64,000 bases of DNA from Lytechinus pictus (taxonomy: Eukaryota; Echinodermata; Echinoidea; Temnopleuroida; Toxopneustidae): NCBI RefSeq assembly GCF_037042905.1, contig NC_087247.1:36535420-36599419 (forward strand), in the 5' to 3' direction. Positions 1 to 12,452 of the stretch are shown piece by piece. A model generated the notes under the pieces. It saw nothing but the letters and a program-made list of their open reading frames with translations. It did not search any database and was not told where the DNA came from. Position numbers and translations under genes: made by a program. Position 1 is the stretch's first letter. Every line of letters starts with the position of its first letter.

Positions 1-2238
1 ATTAAGTCACTGCAAGAAACACCCTTGGAGAAGTCTAATTTTTGTTTTGGCTGTCTCATAGTTTCTTTGCTTTATTTTTTGTTTTTTTCAATCTCTATTA
101 AATTTTCCGGCTAATCAGTGGTGGGATCAAAGGAAAAGACTGATAATTATTGACAAAGCCGGAATTCATGGTTAAAAAAATGGATAGCCGAAATTCCAGC
201 AATAGCTGGAAAACCGGCGTCCCTGTTAACTCTCCCTTTAATGCATAAACCAAACAGAGGATAAGCCTTGGACATCATATGCAGAAACATATATCCTACT
301 CAGAACTACATATTCTGTGTAGAACCCTGCCGTGTTTGAGACCAAAGTAGCATTTCACTGAGTGGCAAATTCCAAAGTTTTAAAAGAATGGGAAGCTTCT
401 CTTTGACAGAACCACAACTTACTCATGCATGAAAATGTAAACCCATACTCTATACATGTACACACCCCTACATGTAAATTAGTGAGTGAAAAAAACTCAA
501 CTTAAACGTACTGTAGGTGTAATAAACCGAGCATGTTCAGCCCTATGCATGTAGATATGTCTGGGTATGATTATTATCTAGAATCAAATATTCATTTATT
601 TTAATTGTCATGGATAGTATCGAATAGAGCCTTTACAGAGAAAAGGCACTGGGGTCAATGAGCAAACTTTTCATAAACTTATCATAATTATTATCATAAT
701 CATCATCATTACTACTACATTTGTATTATTAAATTACATAATAGCCCCTGTCAATAATACTTACTGGCTTCTACATGCACTTATTAACTGGAATAAACAA
801 ATTTAAATCTGAAGGAAGTCTGTTGTGCTGTACATACATGTACAGGTACAATATTTCAATATAAGCAGAGAATACTGTCACCATTGTGAAGTTGACAAGC
901 AAGTCACATTCTTAATCAGTCAATCAGCATTTGGCAACAGCAAGTAATGAGTATGATTCATCAGATTAAGAGGGTAAATTATGCATCGAAAGATTTCTAC
1001 AATGTAGGCCTGCAGTACATCTACACGTACATGACTACATGTAAATTGTACATTGTATTGTACAGTTTATACTTCTTGAAGGATCTAACCAAAAAATAAT
1101 ACCTCACCACATACATGTAGGCTACATGTAGATCTATGCCCACACAAAGATTTTTACATCGTACTCGCCCATAAACTATTACATGTACATTTTATGCAAT
1201 TGACAGGCACTTGGAATACAACCCGAGATATTTCTTTTTCGGTTTCAATTAAGGAAAGACATTATTCTTCATAATTCTACATGTACATTCTCTCAATCTT
1301 TGAAAATCATACTTCTGATTGTTATGCCATAATACACCTTGAATCAAAATAGAAAGCAGTGATATTCATCATCATAGTAAAACTTGGAAATCATATTTCT
1401 AAGCAACAATCAGACTTTCTTCCTGTATGTAGACACTAGACAATGACAAGAAGAGTTGTGAGAATAGCCCCCCCCCCCCTCACATTTTTTTTTACAAAAT
1501 AGCAAGCGCAGACGCACAAGCAAGCAGACGTTATACTTCTTGTGCTGTCTGAAATTAAAGCAAATTGGATAAATGTTAATTAAAGATTGATTGTATACAT
1601 CATTCAGCTGTGTATCATGTCCTATCCTCTCTCTCTCCTACAGTGGATTTCTAACAAGGCATCAAATTACAGGGACTGAATCTTTTATCTCCAGTCCGAC
1701 ATTTCGTCTCCTTCCATTCAATCCTCTTAATTCTAAAGTGATGAGAAGGTGCGTTCATACCCATCCAAAAATATCTGGTAACTTCTGATCAAAAATTGTA
1801 CCATGATTGAAAAGTACAGTATTGGGTACATATGCAAATACCAGTGTCATCTTCATGACTTCAAGCCGATAAAGACTTTACTCCAAGCACAACGCTTACA
1901 GCAAAGCAGAATTCTGATTTTAGAATTCCTAGCATTACGCTGGAGCTGGACTTCAAATAAAATCATTTTAATTTTTTGAACTTTCACATACAATGTACAT
2001 GTAAAGTTTCAATTCAATGCAATTCAATAATGGTATTTTATTTCACAAATTCAATTGTATACATGTACATGGCAGCCAAATGGCTGAAAGTTTATCATGC
2101 TTACAATAATTCTCCATCATTTCATGTTAGAAAACAGTATACAGATCTCAGTAGCATGAGACCATGATTATACACAATATTTACACATACAAACATTATG
2201 AGAAAAATAAATCTCATTACAAATTCTAATAATCAAAA
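1..2238. other. No gene seen; AT-rich DNA with many TACATGTA-type words
   Basis: No convincing exon. Palindromic words ACATGT/TACATGTA recur, for example around 470, 825-845, 1020-1045, 1115-1130, 1180, 1285 and 2060. A C10 run lies near 1470. The words look like a compositional bias, also seen elsewhere in the window, rather than one repeat unit. Confidence 0.5.
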
Positions 2239-3410
2239 TTAAAGGGATGGTCCGGGCTGAAAGTATGTATAGCTTAAAGGAGAATGAAACCCTTGAAACC
2301 AGCTGAATCCATATCAAAGAGAAAAATCAAAGGAACACATTGTTGAAAGTTTGAGGAAGATTGAATGAATAATAAGAAAGTTATGAGCATTTGAATATTG
2401 AGATCACTAGTGCCATGTAGATCCTCCCATTGGCAATGCGACCAAGATCTGTGATGTCACACACGTACAACTCTCCCATTTGGACACTGAAAATATACCC
2501 CAAAACATTTCTTTTTGCTCATTCTAATCATATGACAAACGATTCATCAATGATATAATGTTGTGAAACCTCTGTACTTGTCATCTCATAAAGAGAACAC
2601 CTCACCTTGTGATGGACTCTATAAAAGTGAGAATATAAATGAAATAAGTACTAAAGTAATGAGGGAGTTGTACGTGTGTGATATCACAGATCTTGGTCGC
2701 ATTGCCGATGGGAGGATCTACATGGCACTAGTGATCTCAATATTCAAATGCTCATAACTTTCTTATTATTCATTCAATCTTCCTCAAACTTTCAACAATG
2801 TGTTCCTTTGATTTTTCTCTTTGATATGGATTCAGCTGGTTTCAAGGGTTTCATTCTCCTTTAATAAATAGAGTAGAATTCACTGAGAAAAATGCCGAAA
2901 ATTTCATCAAAATTGGATAACAAATAACAAAGTTATTGAATTTTAAAGTTAAGCAATATTTTGTGAAAACAGTCGTCATGAATATTCATTAGGTGGGCTG
3001 ATGATGTCACATCTCCACTTGTTCTTTTGTAATTTATTATATGAAATTAAGTTTATTCAAATTTTTTCCTCCAAGAACTAGAAAAATTGGATTGACAACT
3101 GATTTAGTGCATTAGATATTTATTGCTGCAACTTATTTCATATTAAGGGAGACATATTATTCACACAAGTATGATATAATGAAAAAATTATGATTTTATG
3201 TAATAACATAAGAAAACGGAAAGTGGAGATGTGAGTGTGACATCATCAGCCCACCTAATGAATATTCATGACGACTATTTTCACAAAATATGGCTAAATT
3301 TTAAACTTTAATAACTTTATTATCCGATTTTGATGAAATTTTCGGCATTTTGCTCAGTGAATTCTACTCTATGTATTAAGAAATATTTTCAGCCCGGACC
3401 AACCCTTTAA
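2239..3410. mobile_element. Fold-back DNA element (outer) with TTAA duplication
   Basis: The ends are inverted copies: AGGGATGGTCCGGGCTGAAA from 2243 and its near complement ending at 3406. Arms of roughly 280 bp meet around 3010-3240, each with the conserved block GATGATGTCACATCTCCACTT or its complement. TTAA flanks both ends (2239-2242, 3407-3410), as expected for piggyBac/Kolobok-type non-autonomous elements. The left arm is interrupted by the 2278-2860 element. No coding capacity. Confidence 0.85.
2274..2864. mobile_element. Nested fold-back element inserted in the outer element's left arm
   Basis: Element 2278-2860 begins AGGAGAATGAAACCC and ends with its complement. The arms are about 200 bp and nearly identical, around a ~180-bp centre. 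TTAA duplications lie at 2274-2277 and 2861-2864. The intact right arm of the host element contains a single TTAA at the same place, which confirms both the insertion and the duplication. Confidence 0.88.
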
Positions 3411-3473
3411 TTCATAAATCAAAATTGTATCATAATATTTGTTAAAAATTACCAATCCTAAAAAGTTAACACA

Positions 3474-4250
3474 TTAATAAACTAGAAATTTGACGTGTCC
3501 AAAGGACACAGATGCCCCCGCTTAACGCCATCAGAAATTCATTCAATATGATTGAACTTAATATCGTGCAGATATAATGAACAAATTTAGACCTTTGAAC
3601 CAACCCGCATATGTAATGAGCTGTGACCTCTGACCTGTGGGACTCCGAATTAAAACTTAGCATGTATTTTGTTGTCCTACACACCCCAATTTTTTTTTAT
3701 CTGTTGAATATTTCATAAGTTATCATGTGGAAACCAACTTCATATTTAATGAGCTGTGACCTTTGACCTGCGGACTCCGAATTCGAACTTAGTCTTTATT
3801 TTGGTGTCATCTAGTTACACACCAAAATTTTTTTAATCCATTAAATACTTTTTGAGTTATTGCGTGGAAACCAACTTGCATATTTAATGAGCTGTGACCT
3901 GCAGACTCAGAGTATAAACTTATCATGTATTTTGGTGTAATCTACCTACACACCAAAAATTTTAAAAATCTGTTGAATATTTCATAAGTTATCATGTGGA
4001 AATAAACTCGCATATTCTATGAGCTGTGACCTTTGACCTGCGGACTCCGAATTTGAACTTAGCCTGTATTTTGGTGTCATCTACCTACACACCAAACATT
4101 TTTAAAATCTGTTGAATAATTCATAAAGTTATCATACGGAAACCAACTCGCATATTTAATGAGCTGTGACCTTTGACCTGCAGACTCCGAATTCGAACTT
4201 AGCCTGTATTTTGGTGTCATCTACCTAAACACCAACATTTTTTAAAAGCT
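3474..4250. repeat. Tandem repeat, about five units of 131-140 bp
   Basis: The phrase GAGCTGTGACC recurs near 3618, 3751, 3889, 4021 and 4161. Each unit also carries GACTCCGAATT-like and TTTGGTGTCATCTA phrases. A hairpin GTGTCC-AA-GGACAC lies at the left end (3495-3509). Three units contain an exact TGACCTTTGACCT (3757, 4027, 4167). No gene; probably a dispersed element with an internal satellite. Confidence 0.8.
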
Positions 4251-5657
4251 TTAGACTGGAAACAAATTATGAGTAATATGTGAGGAAACAATGAGTATAC
4301 TTTTATATTGAAATACAAGAGTCCTGTTAAATTTCTGCCTCATGGTTAGGGCAGGTGTAAACACACAATATATTATTGGATATTTGTGATCAGGCAGGTT
4401 TGAAATTCTGAGGGACTTTTGAGCTCCCTTACACATCCTTTAATGTTTTACTTAAATATGTACATGTATATGTATCAGGCTAATCTGTAAATTGACAGAT
4501 CGACTATTAATTTCGTACAATTTTCTTTTTTATTCATTATTTATTTCTATTTTTCCAACCTTTTCCTGTTCCAAAAAAATCTATAAAAAATCCTTTATCA
4601 ATTTTCTTCAAAAATCACTTATGGGGACTTATCATATCATGTGTATAACAAGTTCAAGGTTAAAAGGTCATTGTGATGTCATCAAAGCGCTATATTGTAA
4701 ATTGACATTATCGATCATACTTGTATCTTCATTATCATTATCAATCATCAAATATCATTCATATTTATATGACATTAACGTTATTTCTTATTTTATTGAT
4801 CTATTTCAGATAATGAACAACTGTACATTAATACAGCAACAAAATCTTGTTAATCAAGCTCCATCTGAGAATAGCCACCAGTTGTGACCAAGTAGGCCTA
4901 CATACATGTAGTGAAGGAAGGTTATTCAGTCTTTAATGAATTACATACATGCAAGTGGGTATCTTGCATTGGTGCAATCCTACTCCAAATAAAAAAAGCT
5001 TTTAAAGATCATGATTAGCTTTAATATCTAAAACCTGTCTACGTCAATCCAACTAATGAGAAAAGCTGTGAGACATCTCGCTATGTTAGAGCATTATTCA
5101 GACAGACCATATCAATTTCCATTCCATTTGTGTTAATTAAAGGGGGGGGTTGTCCATCCCAACATCAACACTGCTTCAGAAGGTGGTTTCAGACCGCCTC
5201 GAAGTTCGTCAGTTCTAGGTATTCTCTGATCGGGAAATTTACCCCGATCAGAAAATACAAGGTATTTTGGTAATGTGAAAGCAAACTACGCGTAATATCC
5301 TCGAAAGAAAATACCCGCTAAATAGTAGGTACTTGGCGAAATTATGAGAACTTTCGCGGGGATTTTTCCAAGGTCGTGGCTATTTTGGCAATCTGAAAGC
5401 AAACTACGGGAACTTGTATCCCATCGATCACCGCGATAAGTGAATTTCCGGTGCATAGCGCACGCTGTTCGACATGCTTGGATATGCGAGGCCTACCGAA
5501 CGAGCAAGCAAGCGCCAGTACACAGTGCATGCAGCGATAAACATACGTACACTTTTCATGCGACGTGACTCGGAGTTCGACTTTGACTAGGCGGTTGATT
5601 CTTCTTCTAAAAAAAATAGTTTTACGAATTAAGAATGATATTTACCGTACCGGTATT

Positions 5658-6029
5658 CTACATTTTCATACCAGATGACATCGCACTGGAGTGAGGAGGA
5701 CACCAAGGCCTTAATTTCAATGTGGAGAGAAATCTAGTGCAATTCTCGCTACCCCAAATAGCGATTTCGCCGAGATCCGGGAAAATCCCTGTAACGTGCA
5801 TTGCATTATGGGATAGCTTTTTCGGTATTACAACTTCCTGTTCGGAAGTCCAATGCACTGTTTTGCCATTCAGATCAACAGTGCCGTCATGCACAACAAC
5901 ACAACGTCGCTTGCGCTCGGAAAGTTCGTGATCACAACCGTCTCTTTCACGATACAGTTTAACAGTTTTACAGCCTTTTCTGCTAAAGTCACTAATTCTG
6001 CCCGACGCTTTCCATTGCACGGTATTCAT
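5658..6029 (-). CDS. Unrecognised reverse-strand open frame inside the 5180-6795 element
   Basis: A 123-codon frame starting MNTVQWKASGRISDFSRKG. It is rich in basic residues and contains IAIWGSEN, which resembles the W-G-x-E turn of Myb/SANT-like domains. It is the complement of the block that carries the forward SANT-like fragment, so it may be chance or an inverted piece of the same gene. No function assigned. Confidence 0.25.
   Translation of the reverse strand: MNTVQWKASGRISDFSRKGCKTVKLYRERDGCDHELSERKRRCVVVHDGTVDLNGKTVHWTSEQEVVIPKKLSHNAMHVTGIFPDLGEIAIWGSENCTRFLSTLKLRPWCPPHSSAMSSGMKM
5675..5737 (+). pseudogene. Myb/SANT-like domain fragment
   Basis: After ATG the frame reads MTSHWSEEDTKALISMW, the shape of helix 1 in Myb/SANT-like DNA-binding domains (Trp, acidic cluster, then LI-x-x-W). 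A TAG stops it at 5735. Such domains accompany the transposase of Harbinger-type elements and also occur in host genes. I cannot tell which, and the fragment is broken. Confidence 0.35.
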
Positions 6030-6349
6030 CTGTCAGTTAAGATTTTTTTAAGTTCCGAAACTGATTTTTATCCATTTTGTGGTCGACGAAAAATTGAACG
6101 AAATGAATGCTGTATATATTTAGCGTCTAGTTGAATACGATCGTGATGTCAGGCCGGTCGCTAAATGCAAAATTTTAAGATATTCATTATTTGTTTGATT
6201 ATTTCATAACCAAATAAAAACATGAATAAAAATCATTTTCACGTGAAATATATTTTTTATTTTTATTTATAATTCAAATGGAATAAAAACTGACCAAATG
6301 TAATAAAAAGTATTATACTCTGTACATATTACGCTGATTGGCATCGATT

Positions 6350-6680
6350 TCAGCGTGGTGGAAAACTCAGTATCGCGAACCTCGCGCGAGCATGACTCTA
6401 AACCGGAAGTGGTGATGACGACCCGATGGAGTGAAAATTATCTCGTCTCGCGCATTATGAGATTTTTGTTCCTATTTGGGGTAGCGAGAATTGCAGATGA
6501 TCAAGGGAACAAATGTTTTGCGCATACGATCGAGTATAGTTAGTACGTGCTAGAGCTAGGCCGGCCGCTGGCGGATCTCCCGCCCCGGCCGTCCCCCGAT
6601 CGTACCGCTAAAAGCGCGCGCTTCTTCGTCTGCTACCAGACAGTACTGCGCATGCTCATAACTTCGAGAAATTTCCCCAA
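6350..6680. promoter_or_regulatory. CpG-rich segment with ETS core at 6401-6410
   Basis: A dense CpG patch with TCGCGCGAG-type words and AACCGGAAGT just before an ATG at 6415 that begins MTTRWSE. It lies inside the inverted-repeat element and may be its former promoter. Confidence 0.3.
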
Positions 6681-6795
6681 AGAGTGTGTTTCGGGGCGGT
6701 CTAAATGCGTCTAAATTATCTGGTATTTTTGAGCATGTAAAAGTTCCCGTAATTTAACGGGGATTCTTGTGATCGAGGCGGTTTGAAACCACCTT

Positions 6796-8640
6796 TATAC
6801 ACATTAACAAATTTAAAGTACACGTGTACACTATCATTGGAAATTTGACAAAAATCCATTAAAAAAAGATACACGAAAGAGGGACAAAAAGTCTTTATTT
6901 TTTCACTTGAAGTATGCTCCTCCAAGGCAACTTCATTATTCAAGAAATTGTTAACGATTTAACCTCAAGGTGCATGAATATTGAAATTAATCAGACATTA
7001 TTTCAATAACGCTTCTGCATGTATTTAAACAAATGATTAAAATATCTTACGAAGTATTAACCATAACAATGGCAAATCATGGATTTTTAGAGGTTTTAAA
7101 CACAATATATGGGCGAGTGGCTCGTGAACTACATGACGAACGTAATTCCATAATCCAGAGTTCCTACATGTGTATGTTGCAACAATTTTTTACAGTCTGA
7201 ACCATTTTCACTTAGAACTGGTCTATTTACATTCCAATGATGAGGAAATATCTCCAAACATTTTCTGGCAGGGTGTCCTTTCCGAACTCTCAACAAAGGT
7301 ATTACATGAATATCAATGGGATGAAAAAGCCAATGCCCATGCTGTATGCCTACTGTACATAATTTGAACTTGGAGTCTCTTGCTACATAGAGATCGTGTG
7401 CAGGCAAGCCAAAATCCAATAAATTGTGTATATTGTATCTGTAAGACTGTAAAGCACAATACAAGTATGGTTGTGTGCAATTTAAAAGCAGGATATTATT
7501 ATCAAAATCAACAACAAATTCACTTTATATTTCAGACCTACATGTATAGCTTACTGTAAGTTATGTAGAAAATAACGCAACAACTGCTGCTGCACACCAT
7601 GCATGTACATGTATGTATGCATGAGACATTGAAAAGTAATATTGAATTCACCATTGTTAATTCACCAAAGGCAATGAATATTTATTTCATTTCCTTCTTT
7701 GTGTTATAGACTTTGGACTACAAAACAAAAAAATGAATGGTTGATCCAATACTGGAACTTAAGGAACTTTAAAAATTTACATTTTGTGATGAGGAGTTCA
7801 GGCTTCTTTGTTAACTCAGTAAGAGTCACTGTAGAGTAATGCAGCCTTTGAAATTAAGAAAAAATCAAATGCAAACTGTAGACATTCCTCTCTATTCTCA
7901 CTTGACAGCGGAATCTTTGAAGAATTTCATAAATGAGAAGGGGGCATCAAATCCTCTGGAATACATGTAGAGTCTAGATGTCCACATTGTTAAAATGTAT
8001 ATGAAAAACTTCTCCTGAAATTGCTCCATTGTTAATTAAGAACGTCATGAACAGCAAAGTAATGATGGGTAAATTGAAAGTCGCAGATATGAGATAACCA
8101 ATACACACCGATATCACGTATGTGCACACCCATGCACCAACCGTACACGTACGAAAAGTGCATTCACTCAGCTGCATTATTCAAAGCCTCTGCGGTGTGT
8201 TTGTACGTTAAGGAAGCTCCCCTCTTACTGTACATGTATTTTGATAACACTTATCAACCCATCTTTCAAAATGAAATGATCTCAAGCTATTTTTTATAAA
8301 CACTTTGATACCACATACATGTATCAGTAATTTGCATCAGCAGCTTGGGAGATCGCCGAGTGCGGGCATCTCAAACCGTCGCCCAAGCAAAATGGCAACT
8401 AATATTCTGACCATTACAGAGTACGGACCGATCGTGCAAGACGAACTTTGACTGTGCAAAACTCTTTATTTCTTTTGCTGGACCTTTTAAACAAAACGTT
8501 GCAAATTTTCAGAGAATTACTGGAATCAGATGCCACAAGAGAGTACAAGACAAACCTCAACATTGCAAATGGTTTCTAGAACCATTTTGGTCCAGCAGTA
8601 ACAGGTAAATGGCAGAGCAGTAAAAAAAATGCTGATGGTG
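6796..8640. other. No gene supported
   Basis: AT-rich DNA. A 111-codon reverse frame at 7129-7464 has no recognisable domain, and neither do the other frames. ACATGTA words recur at 7545-7625. Confidence 0.45.
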
Positions 8641-9040
8641 AATCGTGTTTGCATGTTACAAGCGTGACATCACAGATCTTGTTTGCATTGCCAATGAGAG
8701 GATCTCCATCAAAATTTACATATTTACATGTAGGGGTACACCAAGCTGAAAATAATGATTAAACAGATAAAGTAAAATCAGACAAACACTAAAAATTAAA
8801 GATTTTAGTGAAACAGTTCTACATACATGTATGTATGAAAATATGAAATAATTATAAATTTATGTATAACACAAGAAAAAGGAAAGTTTGAATATGATAT
8901 CAGCCTACTTAATACTCATGACAAATTGCACAAAATTATTTTCATAAAATATTGCTTTGTTATTAATAGATTTTGATGAAATTTCCAGCATTTTGCTCAG
9001 TGAATTTTACTCTTATTTTCAGCCCGGAGTACCCCCTTCA
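8641..9040. repeat. Degenerate relatives of the 2.2-3.4 kb fold-back elements
   Basis: The block TGACATCACAGATCTTG near 8665 matches the inner element at 2.4-2.7 kb. The block ending TTTCAGCCCGGAGTACCCC near 9028 matches the outer element's right arm. Both are decayed and lack clear ends. Confidence 0.6.
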
Positions 9041-10165
9041 AGTACATACCAAAAAGGACATTCAAATGCTCATAGACCCCTAATCTTGCTATTCTTTGAT
9101 AGTCAAAATCAACTTCCATTGATCTTGATATTCTTTGATTTTTTCTGCTTTCACATCTCTAATAAAGCCTGGCTCACACTTTTGCCTACAGTATATGAGA
9201 GTATGAGCACGTTAGAGCTCATACAAAGTTGCACACAGTAATGATGTGAGCTAAAGCAAGATATTTTAAAGGTAAATCAAACACTAATGCTGAAAATGCC
9301 TGCATATCCTGCTCACTGTTGCTCATTCTTGCGCGCCCTTGCTTGTACTCGTATCGAGTTTCAAACTCCGATATTCAGGGGTACTCCTTTTTTTTCTTCA
9401 GAGCATTGCGCAGCACCAGTTGTCGCCGCAATACAGAAATATTTGCTTTTTTTAACTTGTCTTTTAAAATTTTTTTAATTTGCGAGAAAATAAATTCGAG
9501 AACTCAGAACGAAATCACTGATTTCTTTATTTTAGCTCATTTTTTGGCAACCCCGCTTCTTAAATCTGAACTAAGCCACACATGCTCTGAAAATATGTAG
9601 GATCCCGCAATTTAAAGGGCAAAATAAGGTTTTTCAGCGGGGATTTTTGGTGAGTGACAGTGCCTGAGAATGTGTTTTGTGTGTTGCTGTGATAATTGAT
9701 TGTGCTGCGCTCAGTGGCTGTGCTGGCGTAACTTGTGAAATAGTTGACATGTTGACATTAGCTGTCAGGCTGTGATGCATTCAATATTTCATGTAATGTT
9801 GTAAATTGGATCAAAAATCGGATCGGCAGTTACATGTAAGCTTCTAAAATCAAAATCGAATCATAAATCGAATCGGCGATGTTTAAAACAAAGAAAATTC
9901 ATCAAAATTTTGTTCGAGGTCGCGTGCATCTTCCTGACAAAGTCACAAAGACAGATGTATTGGAATGGAAGTTGCCAACATGCGCGATCGTTTGGAACAT
10001 GTTTTAAAAGGGTTTTCAAATCAATTTACATGTATTACTATCTTGAGAAATGAACTTTTGATATCCAAGGAGAGATATAAAAGAAGCATCTCCCGACGAA
10101 GTTGCAAAGAAAAATAAATTGAGGTTGAAGAGAAGATGTTTATCATCATAAAGGAGGTAAGAGAG

Positions 10166-11551
10166 TACCGTATTTTCCGGTGTATTAACCGCACCTTTTT
10201 CCGTCGGGGAAAACCTCGAAAATGGGGGGTGCGGTTTATACACGAACACAGAGAAATCCGACCTCAGAAACTTGATTGACTTGACGAAAATTTAGCATAT
10301 ATAATGAATGTGTAACATGTTTGAAACGTGGACTTGTAAAAAGAATGAAATAAAACTCACTTTACATCATCTCTGTCTTTCTCTTTTCATAATTTAATGA
10401 TTTTTGTCGTGGCGTTCGCGGGATGGCCAATCCATGTTCAGTGAGCGCTCCTCGGTAGCGCCTGCTGGCATGGCTGGCCGGCGCGCCGCAGCCTAGCGAC
10501 AGGGAAACTGAAGGCGGAGCGTCGCGTAGTACCGTAGACGTAGTTAAGATTTTACCCTCTTCTGTTTGACCGATCTGCTAGTGTAATTGACAGCTAATGT
10601 CATACCTCTAATACTGAACAGTAGGGCACTAAATTTTAAAGCTGCCTACTATCGCTTTTCCAAACCAAAAATAAGAAAAATCCCAGAAAGAAACAGAAAT
10701 CTTGCTCGAGGCCTTTCTAATGTGCAGCTAACTAAACTTGAAGACTGTACGTGTTGAAGCGCCATCTACCAGTATTGATTGCAAAATAATTACAAAATAA
10801 TAATATACGATATCATTAACAAAACTATATCAAGAAGACAACAAAACAATTTTTAAAAAAATTGTATTTCATCCACATCCACATCACATCATTTTTCTCA
10901 TTAAAAAAAGAAAACTTAATATCAATGCAAGATGCAATGATGCAATGCCCGATCGTCCCTTCCCACCCCCCCCCCCCCTGGCTGCGGCGACTCACGAGCA
11001 ACGTGCATGCGCTCCCTCCATGTATGCTCAGAAAAAAAAGTTAAAAGCCGACGTGACTGCTCGTCTCGCTCGGCCAACAGTCCGTTCTCAAATTATTTGG
11101 TCTTGTGATGGTGTTGAGTTGCTTAAGTAAACACAATCCCAATTCGTCGTCAACAGGTAATAAGTCTGTTTTATGAGTATTTATGCAAAATTCATACGTC
11201 AGGACGAATCACTTTGGACGTACCAGAGGCAGAGCTCGGGGCAGCCGGCAGCTGCCCGTAGGCGTAGACTCAGCACCACGTACAGGCATTATCGCTCTGT
11301 ATTGCATGAGCGAGATAATTGCGTCAAAATTGTCGAAGTGAAAACACTTTGCATCGAACAAATAATATCTTTTCGTATATTTTATTGCTTCAGTATCACG
11401 GAGAATGCATGAAGATATTCCTTCAAATATATAGAATATTACACAGATTTCACTATTTCTGGTTTCCTCAATTTTTTTTTTTTTTCCAAGAGTCAAAAAT
11501 TGGGGGTGCGGTTTATACACGGCCGCGGTTTATATACCGGAAAATACGGTA
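10166..11551. mobile_element. TA-flanked DNA element nested in copy A
   Basis: Element 10168-11549 begins CCGTATTTTCCGG and ends with its exact complement. A subterminal pair reads GTGTATTAACCGCACC against GGTGCGGTTTATACAC. TA lies on both sides. The intact satellite unit reads GAGAGTAACGCAATG, so removing the element and one TA restores the unit. TA duplication indicates Tc1/mariner-type. The centre is CpG-rich (10400-10560) with no transposase. Confidence 0.88.
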
Positions 11552-11582
11552 ACGCAATGATTCCGTCAGTAATACAAACTTT

Positions 11583-11880
11583 AAAAGTTAACGGCGGCGT
11601 CCGCTAGCACCACGAGGTTAAAGAGAAGATGTATATCATCATAAACGATGTAAGAGAGTAGCGCACTGATCTCCATCAGTAATACGACCTTTGAAAGGTC
11701 ATGGCGGCGTCCGCTATCACTACGAGGTTGAAGAGAAGATGTCTATCATCATAAACGATGTAAGAGAGTAGCACAGCGATCTACGTCAGTAATATGACCT
11801 TTATAAATTTCACAGTGGCGTCCGCTATCACCACGAGGTTGAAGAGAAGATATCTATCCTCGTAAACATCGTCAGAGATA
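11583..11880. repeat. Three satellite units of about 110 bp in copy A
   Basis: Each unit contains GGCGTCCGCTA, CACCACGAGGTT, AAGAGAAGAT and a TAAGAGAGTAGC phrase. They are the same family as the large array at 52425-55100. Confidence 0.85.
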
Positions 11881-12452
11881 ATATTGTGTCTTTCTCCCTG
11901 ATCAATGCGACCTCTAAATAGCTAGCACCTCAAAAAAAATCTTGAAATATGTTCTGAACGATCACACACTGTTACAACTAGATCTACGCCGATTTTTTCT
12001 ATCTGATTTTTTTCCTTCAAGGGGCATGATCGAAGATCGGTAGGTGATCGCCGATTGTGGAAAAATCTGATAAAATCTGGAGCCGATTTTAAAATCTGAT
12101 ACAGCCTTAATTTCATGAAATAATTTTCAAGTGAGGTTTAATCAAATAAGAAATTTAAAAATTATGAAAAGGATTCATCTAGGTACAAAATTGTAAATTA
12201 GAATGTCCTGTTAAATTAATACACAAGATACATGTACAAACAATAAACATTAAAGGAACAATGATAAATCAAATAATAATTTAACAATTACATGTAAAAA
12301 CGATGAAGAAAAAAAAGGCAATTAAATAAATAATGTTATAACATTAAATGAATTTATAAACAAGCAGGACAAACTGCGATGCAAAACCATATGCGCTGAA
12401 TTATGGAAAAAAAGAATGGCTCTAGAAAACTGAAAAAAGCTCTGGTAAAATT

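Larger units (their letters stand above)
5180..6795. mobile_element. DNA-transposon-like element with 23-bp terminal inverted repeats
   Basis: The left end, AAGGTGGTTTCAGACCGCCT, pairs with the right end (6774-6795) with one mismatch. I see no clear target duplication. The interior is CpG-richer than its surroundings and holds remnants that look like the start of a Myb/SANT-like domain, a reverse-strand open frame (5658-6029) and a 23-bp inverted repeat (5738-5760 against 6473-6495). No full transposase. Probably a degenerate element of a Myb-carrying superfamily; the family assignment is open. Confidence 0.65.
9786..12117. mobile_element. hAT-like transposon copy A with 8-bp target duplication
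   Basis: Element 9794-12109 is flanked by ATTTCATG on both sides (9786-9793, 12110-12117). The ends are TAATGTTGTAAAT and the complement of TAAGGCTGTAT. Subterminal regions are full of GATCGGAT and AATCGAATCGG words. It contains about three satellite units (11583-11880), and a 1.38-kb element has inserted in an earlier unit. No transposase. An 8-bp duplication fits hAT but also some other superfamilies. Confidence 0.85.

Noticed and set aside
7129..7464. A 111-codon minus-strand frame
   Set aside because: No recognisable domain, no splice or promoter context. Its length is possible by chance in this AT-rich DNA.
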